From Acidimicrobiales bacterium (GTDB lineage: Bacteria; Actinomycetota; Acidimicrobiia; Acidimicrobiales; Aldehydirespiratoraceae), in NCBI GenBank assembly GCA_029263195.1, contig JAJCXX010000048.1, positions 1-64,000 on the forward strand: 64,000 nucleotides of DNA. The letters are read 5' to 3'. How positions within the stretch are numbered: position 1 is the stretch's first letter; every line of letters starts with the position of its first letter. The notes beneath the pieces are model-generated. The model was given only the letters and a program-made list of their open reading frames with translations, was not told the origin of the DNA and searched no databases. This document shows positions 26,597-35,930 of the stretch, piece after piece. Position numbers and translations under genes: made by a program.

Positions 26597-27598
26597 TCAT
26601 CGGACTGTGCTCATGGCCTGCAGGAGCACGGCCCGGTCGATACCGACCACCGTCTCCACACCGAGCGGACCGTCGAGCACCATGGTGAGCCCGTCGATGG
26701 CCTTCTTGTCGTGGGCGAACAGGTTGAGGAGTTCTTCACTCTCGAGGGCCTCAGGCAAGGCGGAAGGCAAGCCGTAGGCCTCCAACACCTGTCGGTGCTC
26801 ACCCACCCGTTGGACGTCGATGCGCCCGAGGAGTCGGGCTACTTCGGCGGCGTAGACCAATCCGATCGAGACTGCCTCTCCGTGGCGGAGGTCGTAGCCA
26901 CCGACGATTTCGATGGCATGGGCGAGCGTGTGTCCGTAGTTCAGGACCGCTCGACTCCCAGTTTCGCGTTCGTCAGCGGCGACGACGTCGGCCTTGAGTT
27001 GCACGCACGCGGCAACCCGATCGCTGAGGTCGAGTTGATCGAGCGCCCCACCGCCGAGGAAGTGGTATTTCGCAACCTCGCCGGTGCCGCTCAGGAATTC
27101 GCGCGGCGGCAAAGTGTCGAGCGTGTCGGTGTCGCACAACACCGCCGACGGCTGCCAGAACGCCCCGACGAGGTTCTTCCCTTCGGGAAGATTCACGCCG
27201 GTCTTTCCCCCGATGGCCGCGTCGACCTGTGCGAGAAGCGTGGTTGGGACCGATACGAAACGAATCCCTCGGTGGTAGACCGCGGCAACGAAACCGGCCA
27301 GGTCGGTCACCACTCCCCCGCCGACCGCGACAATCACGTCGCCCCGGGTGCACCCCCATTCGGCCAGGCGTCGACACACCGACTCGACGGTGGCCATCGT
27401 CTTGGCGGCCTCACCGGGCGGCACGATCACCTCGAGCTGTTCGACCCCGGGATCGACCGCCCATGGGATGGACTCCTGGGTGATCACCGCCACGCGGCGA
27501 GCCTCGTCCGGGATGACCTCGGCCAGCATCCCGCGAACACCCTGACCAACGTGAACGTTGTAGCTACGATCCCCCAGCCCGACCTCGATTGTTTTCAC
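26597..27598 (-). CDS. aroB: 3-dehydroquinate synthase
   Basis: Second shikimate-pathway step, using NAD and a metal. The 333 residues contain the NAD loop VIVAVGGGVVTDLAGFVAA, the FVSVPTTLLAQVDAAIGGKT block and the metal histidines in NYGHTLAHAIE and RHGEAVSIG. The start is GTG, overlapping the aroK stop as GTGA. Confidence 0.96.
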   Translation of the reverse strand: MKTIEVGLGDRSYNVHVGQGVRGMLAEVIPDEARRVAVITQESIPWAVDPGVEQLEVIVPPGEAAKTMATVESVCRRLAEWGCTRGDVIVAVGGGVVTDLAGFVAAVYHRGIRFVSVPTTLLAQVDAAIGGKTGVNLPEGKNLVGAFWQPSAVLCDTDTLDTLPPREFLSGTGEVAKYHFLGGGALDQLDLSDRVAACVQLKADVVAADERETGSRAVLNYGHTLAHAIEIVGGYDLRHGEAVSIGLVYAAEVARLLGRIDVQRVGEHRQVLEAYGLPSALPEALESEELLNLFAHDKKAIDGLTMVLDGPLGVETVVGIDRAVLLQAMSTVR

Positions 27599-28119
27599 AG
27601 AACACTCTCCCGCTCGAGATCCAGCAAGAGTCGATCAACCGTGGAGTCGCGACTGATGTCGGTCGTGTCGACGCGGATGTCGGAAACCTCTGAATACCAG
27701 GTCTCGCGTTCGGAGACCATGGCGTTCATGTTGGCGGCCACATCGCCATCGAGCAGAGGACGCCCTCTACCGTTCCTCACTCTTTTGAGCAGCGCCTCAA
27801 CGCTTGCGTCGAGCCACACCACCAGCGATCTTCCGTCTGAGAGCAGCCGACGGTTGTCTTCGGAAACGACAATTCCGCCGCCCGTGGACACGACGGCGGG
27901 TGGACCGTCGAGAATCTCTTTCAACGAAGCGCTCTCCCTCGATCGAAAATCTGCTTCTCCGGCCTCGGCGAAGATTTCCGGTATGGAACGGCCGGCGCCG
28001 TGAACTACTGCCGCATCCGTGTCGCGATGGGGTCGCCTCAGGCGGGCCGCCAGGTCGCGACCGACCGTCGACTTCCCGGACCCCATGGGCCCCACGAGAA
28101 TCACGTGACGTCTGTCCAC
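27595..28119 (-). CDS. aroK: shikimate kinase
   Basis: Phosphorylates shikimate, 174 residues. The P-loop is ILVGPMGSGKSTVGRDLA, the shikimate-binding part includes HRDTDAAV and FRSRESASL, and the GGG motif is STGGGIV. The start is GTG at 28119. With aroB, aroQ and aroE it supplies four steps of the chorismate pathway. aroA, aroC and the first-step DAHP synthase are not in the window. Confidence 0.95.
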   Translation of the reverse strand: MDRRHVILVGPMGSGKSTVGRDLAARLRRPHRDTDAAVVHGAGRSIPEIFAEAGEADFRSRESASLKEILDGPPAVVSTGGGIVVSEDNRRLLSDGRSLVVWLDASVEALLKRVRNGRGRPLLDGDVAANMNAMVSERETWYSEVSDIRVDTTDISRDSTVDRLLLDLERESVL

Positions 28120-28153
28120 GGTTCAGAGGGTACTTGTGGTGGACGGGCCGGAT

Positions 28154-28172
28154 GCGGAGTTCTCGACTCCGC
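28154..28172. other. perfect 7-bp hairpin in the prepilin peptidase-aroK gap
   Basis: GCGGAGT and ACTCCGC pair around a 5-base loop in the 80-bp space between the prepilin peptidase gene and aroK. There is no clear U tract. It may slow or end transcription from the prepilin peptidase gene, or act as an RNA-processing site. Confidence 0.35.
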
Positions 28173-28199
28173 CGGGAGGCTTCGGCTCGCCAGTCTCGT

Positions 28200-29039
28200 T
28201 CAGACGCCGAGCAGTGTTCCGGAGAACAAGACCGACACCACCGCACCAGCAGCGAGCGCCGGGCCGAAGGGAATGCTCTGCGCGAGCAATCGCGTCGGCT
28301 GGCCACCAACCGCTTCGGGGTCGACCAGCACATCGGAGCGGGTCTTACGGGCGAGCGCCACGGCCACTCCGCCTCCTACACCCACGGCACAGCCGATCAG
28401 CAGAGCGATGAAGACGAGCCTCACCACCGGGGTCCAGCCCACGTAGGAGGTCCCGGCAACCCAGCCAAGGTGCATCCCCAGCAACAAGGAGAGCTTCACG
28501 TCGCCGAACCCCATTCCTCGGGGTGAGACCAGGTGGGCGATCAGCAGCAGCACAAAGTAGGCGAGTCCGCCGAGCAGGGCCCGACCAATGGCGACCGGGC
28601 GGTCAATTGCGAACGCCACTATCACCATCACAACCGCCGATACCGCAATAGCCGGGAACGTGATGAGGTCGGGGAGGCGGTAGACGTACAGGTCGATCAC
28701 CGAGAGAGCCATGAGCGCGGTGACGAGCACCAGTGGTGGAATCACCACCCACTCGGCCCCGAACTGGAGCGTCACCAGCACGAACAGTGTTGCGGTCACG
28801 ATTTCGACCAGCGGATAGGCCGGTGTGATTCGGTGTTCACAGTATCGACACCGACCCTTGTGGCTGATCCACGAGATCACCGGCACCACTTCACGCCACC
28901 GAAGGTCGTGGCTGCAGTACGGACACCTCGAACGGACGGTGATCGCGGTACGGTCCGGCACGCGGTCCACCAGCATGGTCACGAACCCGCCAACGATCAG
29001 TCCGACGGGAACCGCAGCTGCTGTGATCATCGCGTCCAT
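28200..29039 (-). CDS. prepilin peptidase (A24 family)
   Basis: Integral membrane aspartic protease of 279 residues that cleaves and methylates type IV pilin-like leaders. The cytoplasmic loop holds two CxxC pairs (CPYC, CRYC), as in the bifunctional methylating enzymes. The two catalytic aspartates appear in LSVIDLYVYRLPD and RGMGFGDVKLSLLLG. About eight hydrophobic segments are seen. No pilin, pilB or pilC gene is in the window, so its substrates lie elsewhere. It is set between aroK and the DUF4388 gene. Confidence 0.9.
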   Translation of the reverse strand: MDAMITAAAVPVGLIVGGFVTMLVDRVPDRTAITVRSRCPYCSHDLRWREVVPVISWISHKGRCRYCEHRITPAYPLVEIVTATLFVLVTLQFGAEWVVIPPLVLVTALMALSVIDLYVYRLPDLITFPAIAVSAVVMVIVAFAIDRPVAIGRALLGGLAYFVLLLIAHLVSPRGMGFGDVKLSLLLGMHLGWVAGTSYVGWTPVVRLVFIALLIGCAVGVGGGVAVALARKTRSDVLVDPEAVGGQPTRLLAQSIPFGPALAAGAVVSVLFSGTLLGV

Positions 29040-29069
29040 CTTGGTCTCCTCAGGCCTCGGAGCCGATGG

Positions 29070-30161
29070 TCAGGAGTCGACCGATCCCAGGAATTTGAGC
29101 AGGAGGCCACGGTTGACGGTCTCGTCCTCGGCTTCCACCGCAGCGAGCGCGGCGTCGCGCTCGGCATCGGTGGTGGCCCGTGCCGCCTCGGCAACCGCCT
29201 TGGCTGCACGAGGGCTCAGGTTGGCAAGTTGCCGGGCCATTTCGGCCGGGTTGAGGGCCTCGTCATCGTTGCCGAAATCTGATTCTCTGGAGCCTGAGAA
29301 CAGTCCACCAGAAGAATGCTCCTCATCGTGGTGACCGAATTCTGCGAGAGGATCACCGGCCGACAGAAGCGGGTCGAGTGCTGGATCGTCACCGAAGGAT
29401 TCCGAGACTGGTTGACCATGGAACTCCTCCTCGAGTTCGACATCCGTTTCCGGTTCGGGCTCGTCAATGACGGCTTCGACACTGGATGGCTCCTCGGAGA
29501 CCACTTCAACGGGGTTGGGCATGTCGGAGTCGAATTCATCGTCGACGCGGTCTTCCTCGACGGCGATCGGCTCGAATGTCTCAAAGGTCTCGAAGGTCTC
29601 GCTGCCGGTCTGCTCCTCGACGACTTCGACCAGACCGAGTTCGATCAGTTCCTTCACCAGGCGACACACGGCCACCTCGTGCATGTCAAGTTTCTGGCCG
29701 ACCTCGGCCACTTGCCGGCCCGAGCCGACTGCAGCGATTCCGCTCCAGCGAGCCGAGTCGACCATGACATCAGGGCCATCGAGTTCGTTTCGAAGCCCGA
29801 CCCATACATCGGTCGATGGCACCACGAGCTCGATTGTTCGCCATTCCTCGAGCATGGCCTCGGCCTTGCTCAATACCGTCTCCATCGGTTCAGTCGCACC
29901 CGCGGACTCTGCTACAAGGTCGTCCTCGAATGTGAACGAACCCTTCGCCAGCCTGAGCAGTCCGAAAAGGACCTCCGACGCCGAGGTCGCCGACCTGGGG
30001 TCACCCACGAGCTCGGCGTGAGCCACCGAGCCGGAGTCGATCCAGACACTGCCAGAACCCTCGCTGCTCGTGACCCTCAACCGGCCGGTCTTCACGGTTG
30101 ACGCGAGAAGACGCAGAACGTCGGGTAGTGCGAATGTGTCGAGCGTGCCAGAGAGCGCCAC
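29070..30161 (-). CDS. DUF4388 domain protein with acidic C-terminal region
   Basis: The first 100 residues form a DUF4388 (PATAN-like) domain: LSGTLDTFALPDVLRLLAST, then KTGRLRVTSSEGSGSVWIDS. Proteins with this domain often take part in signalling or surface behaviour. Residues of about 160-200 look like a winged-helix segment (VGQKLDMHEVAVCRLVKELI). The rest is long and acidic, with a TFETFETFE repeat, and ends in an Ala-rich helix. The GTG at 30161 is set by GGAGG 5 bases upstream. It lies 30 bp before the prepilin peptidase gene, so a link to pili is possible. Exact role unknown. Confidence 0.7.
   Translation of the reverse strand: MALSGTLDTFALPDVLRLLASTVKTGRLRVTSSEGSGSVWIDSGSVAHAELVGDPRSATSASEVLFGLLRLAKGSFTFEDDLVAESAGATEPMETVLSKAEAMLEEWRTIELVVPSTDVWVGLRNELDGPDVMVDSARWSGIAAVGSGRQVAEVGQKLDMHEVAVCRLVKELIELGLVEVVEEQTGSETFETFETFEPIAVEEDRVDDEFDSDMPNPVEVVSEEPSSVEAVIDEPEPETDVELEEEFHGQPVSESFGDDPALDPLLSAGDPLAEFGHHDEEHSSGGLFSGSRESDFGNDDEALNPAEMARQLANLSPRAAKAVAEAARATTDAERDAALAAVEAEDETVNRGLLLKFLGSVDS
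29571..29597. repeat. three 9-bp repeat units in the DUF4388 gene
   Basis: Three near-identical 9-mers (CTCGAATGT, CTCAAAGGT, CTCGAAGGT) encode repeated Thr-Phe-Glu on the minus strand. This is the second in-frame 9-bp repeat in the window, after the VDA tract at 1899-2015. Confidence 0.7.
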
Positions 30162-30250
30162 GGTTACCTCCAGATGTAACAACACCTGCCCATCGGCACG
30201 ACACCCGGCAGTTGTGAGCTGTTTACCGACAATGGCTAGACGTCGGCGGT

Positions 30251-31096
30251 TCAGCGCTTCTGGAGTTCGCTCAGCGCGGCGGATCTCATCGCATTGATCG
30301 GCGCTTCTGCTCCGGTCCAGAGGGTGAACGCCAGTGCGGCCTGACGGACCAACATCGACAGGCCGTTGTGCCCCACGACGCCTTGCTCTCGCAGCGCCGA
30401 GAGCCACGGGCTGGACGCCGGGTTGTAGATCAGATCCACCACGACCTGGCCCGATCGAATGAGTCCTGGATCACACGGCATCGCCGGATCGGTCCCCATC
30501 CCCACCGATGTCGCGTTGACCACGATGTCGGCGCCCGCAATCGAATCGAGCGTTGACACAGCCCCCACCGGACCGGCCAGGCTCGCCGCCAGTGTTGCCG
30601 AGTCGGCCGATCGGTTGATCACATTGACCTCCCGTGCGCCGGCCTGCGCCACAGCTCTGATCACCGCCCGGGCTGCGCCACCGGCTCCGATCACCACCAC
30701 AGACCGGCCGGAGGGGGTGATACCCGTGTCGTCGAGAAGAGCATCAATGAATCCGGCACCATCGGTGTTCTCGGCCCTCAGCCGGCCGTCGCCCACATCG
30801 ACGATGCAGTTGGCGGCACCAAGTGCCTCGACCGCGGGCGAGCGCTGGTCCACCGACGCGATGACGTCGGCCTTGTGAGGCATTGTGACCGACAGGCCCC
30901 GCATCTTCATCACTCTCATGGCATCCATCGCGGCTCCGCCGTCGCCGGCGGCCACCTCGAAGGCCAAGTAGATCCAGTCGAGCCCGAGCGCATCGAACGC
31001 AGCGTTGTGGATGGCAGGCGACAAGGAGTGAGCCACCGGATCGCCGATCACGGCAGCCACGCTGGTGGCACCGGTAGGAAATCGCTTAGAAGGCAC
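30251..31096 (-). CDS. aroE: shikimate dehydrogenase
   Basis: NADP-dependent reduction of 3-dehydroshikimate. The substrate domain shows VIGDPVAHSLSPAIHNAAF and the catalytic lysine in TMPHKADV; the NADP domain shows VIGAGGAARAVIRAVAQAG. The GTG at 31096 gives 281 residues and lies 8 bases after the mltG stop. An earlier GTG inside mltG is possible, but the residues before 31096 do not match the family. Confidence 0.92.
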   Translation of the reverse strand: MPSKRFPTGATSVAAVIGDPVAHSLSPAIHNAAFDALGLDWIYLAFEVAAGDGGAAMDAMRVMKMRGLSVTMPHKADVIASVDQRSPAVEALGAANCIVDVGDGRLRAENTDGAGFIDALLDDTGITPSGRSVVVIGAGGAARAVIRAVAQAGAREVNVINRSADSATLAASLAGPVGAVSTLDSIAGADIVVNATSVGMGTDPAMPCDPGLIRSGQVVVDLIYNPASSPWLSALREQGVVGHNGLSMLVRQAALAFTLWTGAEAPINAMRSAALSELQKR

Positions 31097-31104
31097 TTGT
31101 GCTA

Positions 31105-32628
31105 TCAGCCGCAGTAGCCGAGGTCGACACACACCTGAAGCGCCTCGGCCCGCTCGGAGTCGGTGGTGGCGAAGGTGTGGGCACCCGCTTGCCCGCCCTC
31201 ATCGGTGAGCACGTAGTAGAACCAGTCGCCGGTGGACGGCTGCAACGCGGCCTCGAGCGACTTCTCTCCCGGGGCGGCAATCGGAGTGGGGGGCAGACCG
31301 ACCACGGCTCGGGTGTTCCAAAGTGACTCGTTGTCGAGATCGCTCTGCAGCAACGGCACGGTGAATGGCTTGCCCACCGCGTAGTAGGTCGAGGCGTCGA
31401 TACCGAGTTTCTCGTCGGCGAGCAGCCGGTTGTAGATCACACGAGCGATCTTCGGCCGGTCGGCCTCGATCTTGGCTTCCTCCTCGATCAGAGATGCCAC
31501 GATCACGACCTGATAATCGGTGAGTCCGAGTTCGTCGATGACCGAGGCCCGGCCCGGATCATCGAGCAGAGATCCGTAGCGCTGATCGAAGGTGTTGCTC
31601 ATGCGGTCGACGAACTTGCGCTCGTTGCCGCGATCGCTTTCCGGTATGTCGTACGTCGCCGGGAACAGGGTGCCCTCGAACCACAGCAGCCCAGGGACAT
31701 CCGGATCCAGGTAGCGCGATACCAATGACTCGTCGCTGAACGCCGACTCGAGATCCTCACGGCTGAATCGGTCGTTCTCCGCAATCAATCGGTCGATTAT
31801 CTCGGTGAGACGGAGGCCTTCAGGGATGGTGATATCGAAGACGATTTCGGGGATGGGTCCCTCGTCAAGCTTGTCGACCACCTCACGAAAGCTCATGTTG
31901 AGATTCAGCACGTAGTCGCCGGCATTGAAGGTTCGCTCGGCGTCGCATCCGAGAAATCCGGTGATGGTGATGCGGCCGTCGACGTCGCCCTCACATCTGA
32001 GCCAGTAACGAAACACCGTGCCATTGTTGATGATGTCGTTGGAGGCCAGAGAACTCGCCACGTCGTTGGTTGAAGCTCCGTTGGGGATGTTGAAGTCGAT
32101 CTCCTCGCCGAGAGCGCCGGACCGTTCGATCTGATTGTCGATCCAGCCATAGATCTTTCCCCTGACCCACAAGGTGGCGAAGATCACCAGGACGATGAGG
32201 ATCACGATTCGGAAGAACCCTCCCCAGCTGTTGCGGTAGCGCACCCAGTTGCGGTCGTTGACGTCGTATCTGGGGTCGACGAGGGGGTCGGCAGTCGGGT
32301 CGTCCTCGAAGACGTACTCGACTCCGTTGGCGTCGACCCCGGCGACGACCACTGCGCCGGGTGGCGCAATGTGGTCGGGCAAGGCGACCGACGATTCCGG
32401 ATCGAGAGTCGAGATTCCCGGGTCGAGAGGAACCACCGGAGCGGAGTTCGAAACGGGCATGGCGACTCTGGTGGGCCGTCGTCGGGACGGACGACGAGGC
32501 GCAGGAAGGTCGGGGGCCTGCTCTGGGGTCGGCTCGGGTTGATCGGACAGGCTGAAATCTTCAGACTCGCCGCCTTCGCCGGTGATGAAATCCGAAAACG
32601 ACCTCCACGATCTCGACTTCTCAGCCAT
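31105..32628 (-). CDS. mltG: endolytic transglycosylase MltG
   Basis: Inner-membrane lytic transglycosylase that cuts nascent peptidoglycan strands. It has 507 residues. A Pro/Arg-rich cytoplasmic N-terminus (about 1-135) is followed by one membrane helix (IVILIVLVIFATLWV) and a periplasmic YceG domain. The catalytic glutamate lies in VIVASLIEEEAKIE, with the PKIARVIYNRL sequence after it, and the PPTPIAAPG motif is near the end. The long N-terminal tail is typical of actinobacteria. The gene overlaps ruvX by 8 bp. Confidence 0.94.
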   Translation of the reverse strand: MAEKSRSWRSFSDFITGEGGESEDFSLSDQPEPTPEQAPDLPAPRRPSRRRPTRVAMPVSNSAPVVPLDPGISTLDPESSVALPDHIAPPGAVVVAGVDANGVEYVFEDDPTADPLVDPRYDVNDRNWVRYRNSWGGFFRIVILIVLVIFATLWVRGKIYGWIDNQIERSGALGEEIDFNIPNGASTNDVASSLASNDIINNGTVFRYWLRCEGDVDGRITITGFLGCDAERTFNAGDYVLNLNMSFREVVDKLDEGPIPEIVFDITIPEGLRLTEIIDRLIAENDRFSREDLESAFSDESLVSRYLDPDVPGLLWFEGTLFPATYDIPESDRGNERKFVDRMSNTFDQRYGSLLDDPGRASVIDELGLTDYQVVIVASLIEEEAKIEADRPKIARVIYNRLLADEKLGIDASTYYAVGKPFTVPLLQSDLDNESLWNTRAVVGLPPTPIAAPGEKSLEAALQPSTGDWFYYVLTDEGGQAGAHTFATTDSERAEALQVCVDLGYCG

Positions 32629-33043
32629 CGGGCATCCCCGAATCGAGCCATGCCTGCAGGATCACCGAAGCCGCGACCTTGTCGATCACTCGGCGTCGGG
32701 CATCGGCTGGCATGTCCTGCTCCTTGAGGCTGCGTTCGGCAGTCACGGTCGTGAATCTCTCATCGTATGTAACAACCGGGACGGTGAGGGCGTCAGCCAG
32801 CGCCTTGCTTTCGGAAAGACAGAGTTTGGCGGCGGGCCCTATCGACCCGTCGAGGCTGTAGGGCAGGCCAACCACGACGATCTCGGCCTCCCACTCAGCC
32901 ACCAGATCGACTATTGCCTGATGTTCGCGCCGCCTGTCGCCGACCCTCTTCACGACTTCGATAGGGGTGGCGACGGAGCCACCGCTGTCGCTGATGGCGA
33001 CACCGATTCGCTTTGATCCCAGGTCGAGCCCCATGGCCCGCAT
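32621..33043 (-). CDS. ruvX: Holliday junction resolvase-like YqgF/RuvX
   Basis: RNase H-like nuclease of 140 residues; the E. coli homologue takes part in 16S rRNA 5'-end processing. The first acidic residue lies in GLDLGSKRIGVAISDSGGS and the second in VVTYDERFTTVTAE. The C-terminal acidic residue is in RRRVIDKVAASVILQAWL. The ATG at 33043 directly follows the alaS stop. An ATG two codons later is also possible. Confidence 0.92.
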   Translation of the reverse strand: MRAMGLDLGSKRIGVAISDSGGSVATPIEVVKRVGDRRREHQAIVDLVAEWEAEIVVVGLPYSLDGSIGPAAKLCLSESKALADALTVPVVTYDERFTTVTAERSLKEQDMPADARRRVIDKVAASVILQAWLDSGMPDG

Positions 33044-33044
33044 A

Positions 33045-35606
33045 TCAGGAGATCCCGGCCGCCGAGCGCGCTTGGTCGAGCGCCTCGTCGAGGGCTTCGA
33101 CATCCTTGCCTCCGGCCACTGAAAGGTCGTCGGCGGGACGACCACCTCCACCGATTGTCGACTTGGCTTGCTCGATCAAAGCACCGGCTTTGAATTCGCT
33201 GTCGGGAGTCACCGCCGCGACCAGTGCTGCGCCACCCGAATCGAGCGCCGCTCCCAACACAACTGCCTTCACGTCGGCTTGGTCTCGTACGGAAACCGCC
33301 AGATCGCGCAGTCCGTCGCGGTCGATTCCATCGACCCGTGCGACCACAACTCCGTCGACGGCGGTCGCCGCAAGTTCGGGGGCTTGTCCCACCGCGAGTT
33401 GCTGTTTCAACTGAGCGACCTCGGCCCGAAGCGACTTCTGCTCCTCGAGGCGGCGTTCGATTCCTTCGACCACGTCGTCGGGGCCCACCCCCAACCGATC
33501 AGCGACCGATGCCAACTGTTCGCTGTTGGACCTGAACAATTCGAGGGCACTCAAGCCGGTGGTCGCCTCGACTCGACGGATGTTGGATCCGATCGAGCCC
33601 TCCGAAAGGATGCGGAACGGGCCGATTTCGCCGAGCGACGACACGTGGGTACCGCCGCAGAGCTCGACGGAGTTGCGCCCGGCCTCCATGACCCTCACCC
33701 GGTCGCCGTACTTGTCGCCGAAGAAGGCGATCGCACCGAGTTGTTCGGCTTCGGCCATGGTGGTCTCGAAATTCCGGCAGGTTTCGTTGCTGAGGACCTC
33801 GCCGTTGACGAGATCCTCGACCTGGTGAATCTGCTCGGTCGTCATCGCGTCGTAGTGGCTGAAGTCGAATCGGAGCCTCTCGGGTCCAACCCAGGAACCC
33901 TGTTGCTTGACGTGATCGCCGAGCACCGTTCGCAGGGCCCAGTGAAGAATGTGGGTAGCCGTGTGGTTGCGGCGGATGGCGGCACGCCGACTCGAGTCGA
34001 TCGATGCGGTGGCCACCTGTCCGACGTCGATCGCTCCCGACAGGAGTTCGACATTGTGGGCGGTGAGGCCCGGCACGACGGCGTGTGTGTCGGTGACCGT
34101 GACTTCGCCGGTGTCGGTGGTGATCCGACCGGTGTCGCCAATCTGTCCGCCGCTTTCGGCATAGAACGGGGTGCGGTCGAGTACCAGCAGCCCGTCGGCG
34201 TGGTAGAGCACTCGCGCCTGAGATGAATCGTCGTCGCGACCCACGAACTCGGTGATCCCGAACTGATCGATCAACTCGACGAACAGGGCGGGGTCTATGC
34301 CTTCGGCCACCTGGCGCGCATCCTTGGCCCGGCGACGTTGTTCGGCCATGGCCTCTTCGAAACCCGCGACGTCGACTTCGACACCTCGTTCCCCGGTGAT
34401 TTCCTGGGTGACTTCCAGCGGGAAGCCGTAGGTGTCGTGCAATTCGAATGCCACGTCGCCTGCGAGGTCCTGTCCCGGTTGAAGCTCGCCCAGACGCTGA
34501 TCGAGGATTGCTTGGCCGGTGCGAAGCGTCTCGCGGAATCGAACCTCTTCTCGATCGACAACCCCCCGCACGAACTGGTGGTTTCTGACCAGGTCCGGGT
34601 AGTCGGGGCCCATCACCTCGACTACGGCGTCGACCATTCCGGCCATGACGGTCTGTTCGACACCGAGTAGGTAGGCGTGGCGAACTGCTCGCCGAAGAAT
34701 CCGCCGGAGCGCATAGCCCCTGGCTTCGTTGGACGGGAAGACACCGTCGCTCACCAGCAAAGAGGTGCTTCTGGCGTGATCGGCGAGTATTCGCAGCGAG
34801 ACATCGCTCTCGGCGTCGGCGCCGGGCCGTACTCCGGTGAGCTTCGCGGCGGCTGCCAGAAGGAGCGCCAACTCGTCGGTCTCCCAGACCGAATCGACGC
34901 CCTGCAACACCGACACGGTGCGTTCGAGTCCGAGGCCGGTGTCGATCGATGGCTTCGGAAGCGGCGACTGGGTGCCATTCTCGTGCTGTTCGAACTGCAT
35001 GAACACGAGATTCCAGATTTCGATGTAGCGGTCCTCGCCACCGTGGGCGGGTCCGCCACTGGGCCCGAACTCCTCACCCTTGTCCCAGAAAATCTCGGAG
35101 CAGGGGCCGCACGGGCCGCTGTCGCCCATGCGCCAGTAGTTGTCCTCGTCGAGTCGCTGGATGCGATCGGCCGGAATCCCGACCTGGTCTCGCCAGATTT
35201 CCTCGGCATCGTCGTCGGAGAGGTGAACGGTGACCCACAACCGCTCGGGATCTAGTGCGAGGACCTCGGTGATGAACTCCCAGGCCCATGCGATCGCGTC
35301 GGTCTTGAAGTAGTCGCCGAAACTGAAATTCCCGAGCATTTCGAAGAATGTGAGATGGCGGGAGGTGCGACCGATCTCGTCGAGATCGTTGTGCTTTCCT
35401 CCGGCCCGGACACACTTTTGTACGGTGACGGCCCGGTTGAACGGAGGCACTTCCTCGCCGGTGAAATACGGCTTGAACGGCACCATCCCGGCCACCGTGA
35501 ACAGCAATGTCGGATCGTGGGGTATCAGACTGGCTGATGGTTGATGGCTGTGGCCCCGCTCAACGAAGAAGTCGGTGAAGGCCCTGCGTACCTCGTTGGC
35601 TTTCAT
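33045..35606 (-). CDS. alaS: alanyl-tRNA synthetase
   Basis: Class II synthetase of 853 residues with an editing domain. The aminoacylation core is at the N-terminus (NEVRRAFTDFFVERGHS). Zinc and editing ligands are visible in HTATHILHWALR and CGGTHVSSLGEIG. The C-terminal DHHA1 domain includes GGGGRPADDLSVAGG. The order rarA-DUF948-DUF6167-alaS-ruvX-mltG-aroE is the common actinobacterial one. Confidence 0.97.
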   Translation of the reverse strand: MKANEVRRAFTDFFVERGHSHQPSASLIPHDPTLLFTVAGMVPFKPYFTGEEVPPFNRAVTVQKCVRAGGKHNDLDEIGRTSRHLTFFEMLGNFSFGDYFKTDAIAWAWEFITEVLALDPERLWVTVHLSDDDAEEIWRDQVGIPADRIQRLDEDNYWRMGDSGPCGPCSEIFWDKGEEFGPSGGPAHGGEDRYIEIWNLVFMQFEQHENGTQSPLPKPSIDTGLGLERTVSVLQGVDSVWETDELALLLAAAAKLTGVRPGADAESDVSLRILADHARSTSLLVSDGVFPSNEARGYALRRILRRAVRHAYLLGVEQTVMAGMVDAVVEVMGPDYPDLVRNHQFVRGVVDREEVRFRETLRTGQAILDQRLGELQPGQDLAGDVAFELHDTYGFPLEVTQEITGERGVEVDVAGFEEAMAEQRRRAKDARQVAEGIDPALFVELIDQFGITEFVGRDDDSSQARVLYHADGLLVLDRTPFYAESGGQIGDTGRITTDTGEVTVTDTHAVVPGLTAHNVELLSGAIDVGQVATASIDSSRRAAIRRNHTATHILHWALRTVLGDHVKQQGSWVGPERLRFDFSHYDAMTTEQIHQVEDLVNGEVLSNETCRNFETTMAEAEQLGAIAFFGDKYGDRVRVMEAGRNSVELCGGTHVSSLGEIGPFRILSEGSIGSNIRRVEATTGLSALELFRSNSEQLASVADRLGVGPDDVVEGIERRLEEQKSLRAEVAQLKQQLAVGQAPELAATAVDGVVVARVDGIDRDGLRDLAVSVRDQADVKAVVLGAALDSGGAALVAAVTPDSEFKAGALIEQAKSTIGGGGRPADDLSVAGGKDVEALDEALDQARSAAGIS

Positions 35607-35618
35607 GAGGCTGGCAGC

Positions 35619-35930
35619 CTATCGGCGCAGGCGGTCGGGCCTCAGCCCCCGGGCCGTCCCGGCGTGGGTCGCCGAATGGCGTCCGGAGAACTCGTCGAGG
35701 AGTTCTCGTTCGACCTGGTGCATCACTGCCGCGCCCTCCCGGGCTGCATCGCGGAGGTCGACCACTATCTCACGGGTTCGGTCGGCTACGGCACGGCTTC
35801 GATCGGCTACATCAGATCGCACCTGCGCCGGTGCGTACCGCTCGACGGCGCGCTTGACTCGGCGCTGGACGTAGACCGATGTAGTGATTCCAAGCGAATA
35901 ACCGACGCCGGTCCAGATGATTCTCTTCAT
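35619..35930 (-). CDS. DUF6167-like small protein
   Basis: A 103-residue protein with a short hydrophobic N-terminus (MKRIIWTGVGYSLGITTSVY) followed by basic and helical sequence (VQRRVKRAVERYAP). In streptomycetes a protein of this type (DUF6167) sits between a DUF948 gene and alaS, exactly as here. It is probably membrane-attached; function unknown. The ATG overlaps the DUF948 stop as ATGA. Confidence 0.7.
   Translation of the reverse strand: MKRIIWTGVGYSLGITTSVYVQRRVKRAVERYAPAQVRSDVADRSRAVADRTREIVVDLRDAAREGAAVMHQVERELLDEFSGRHSATHAGTARGLRPDRLRR

Noticed and set aside
26531-28003. Long plus-strand frame antisense to aroB and aroK
   Set aside because: It is a shadow of GC-rich codon usage; both minus-strand genes have full catalytic motifs.
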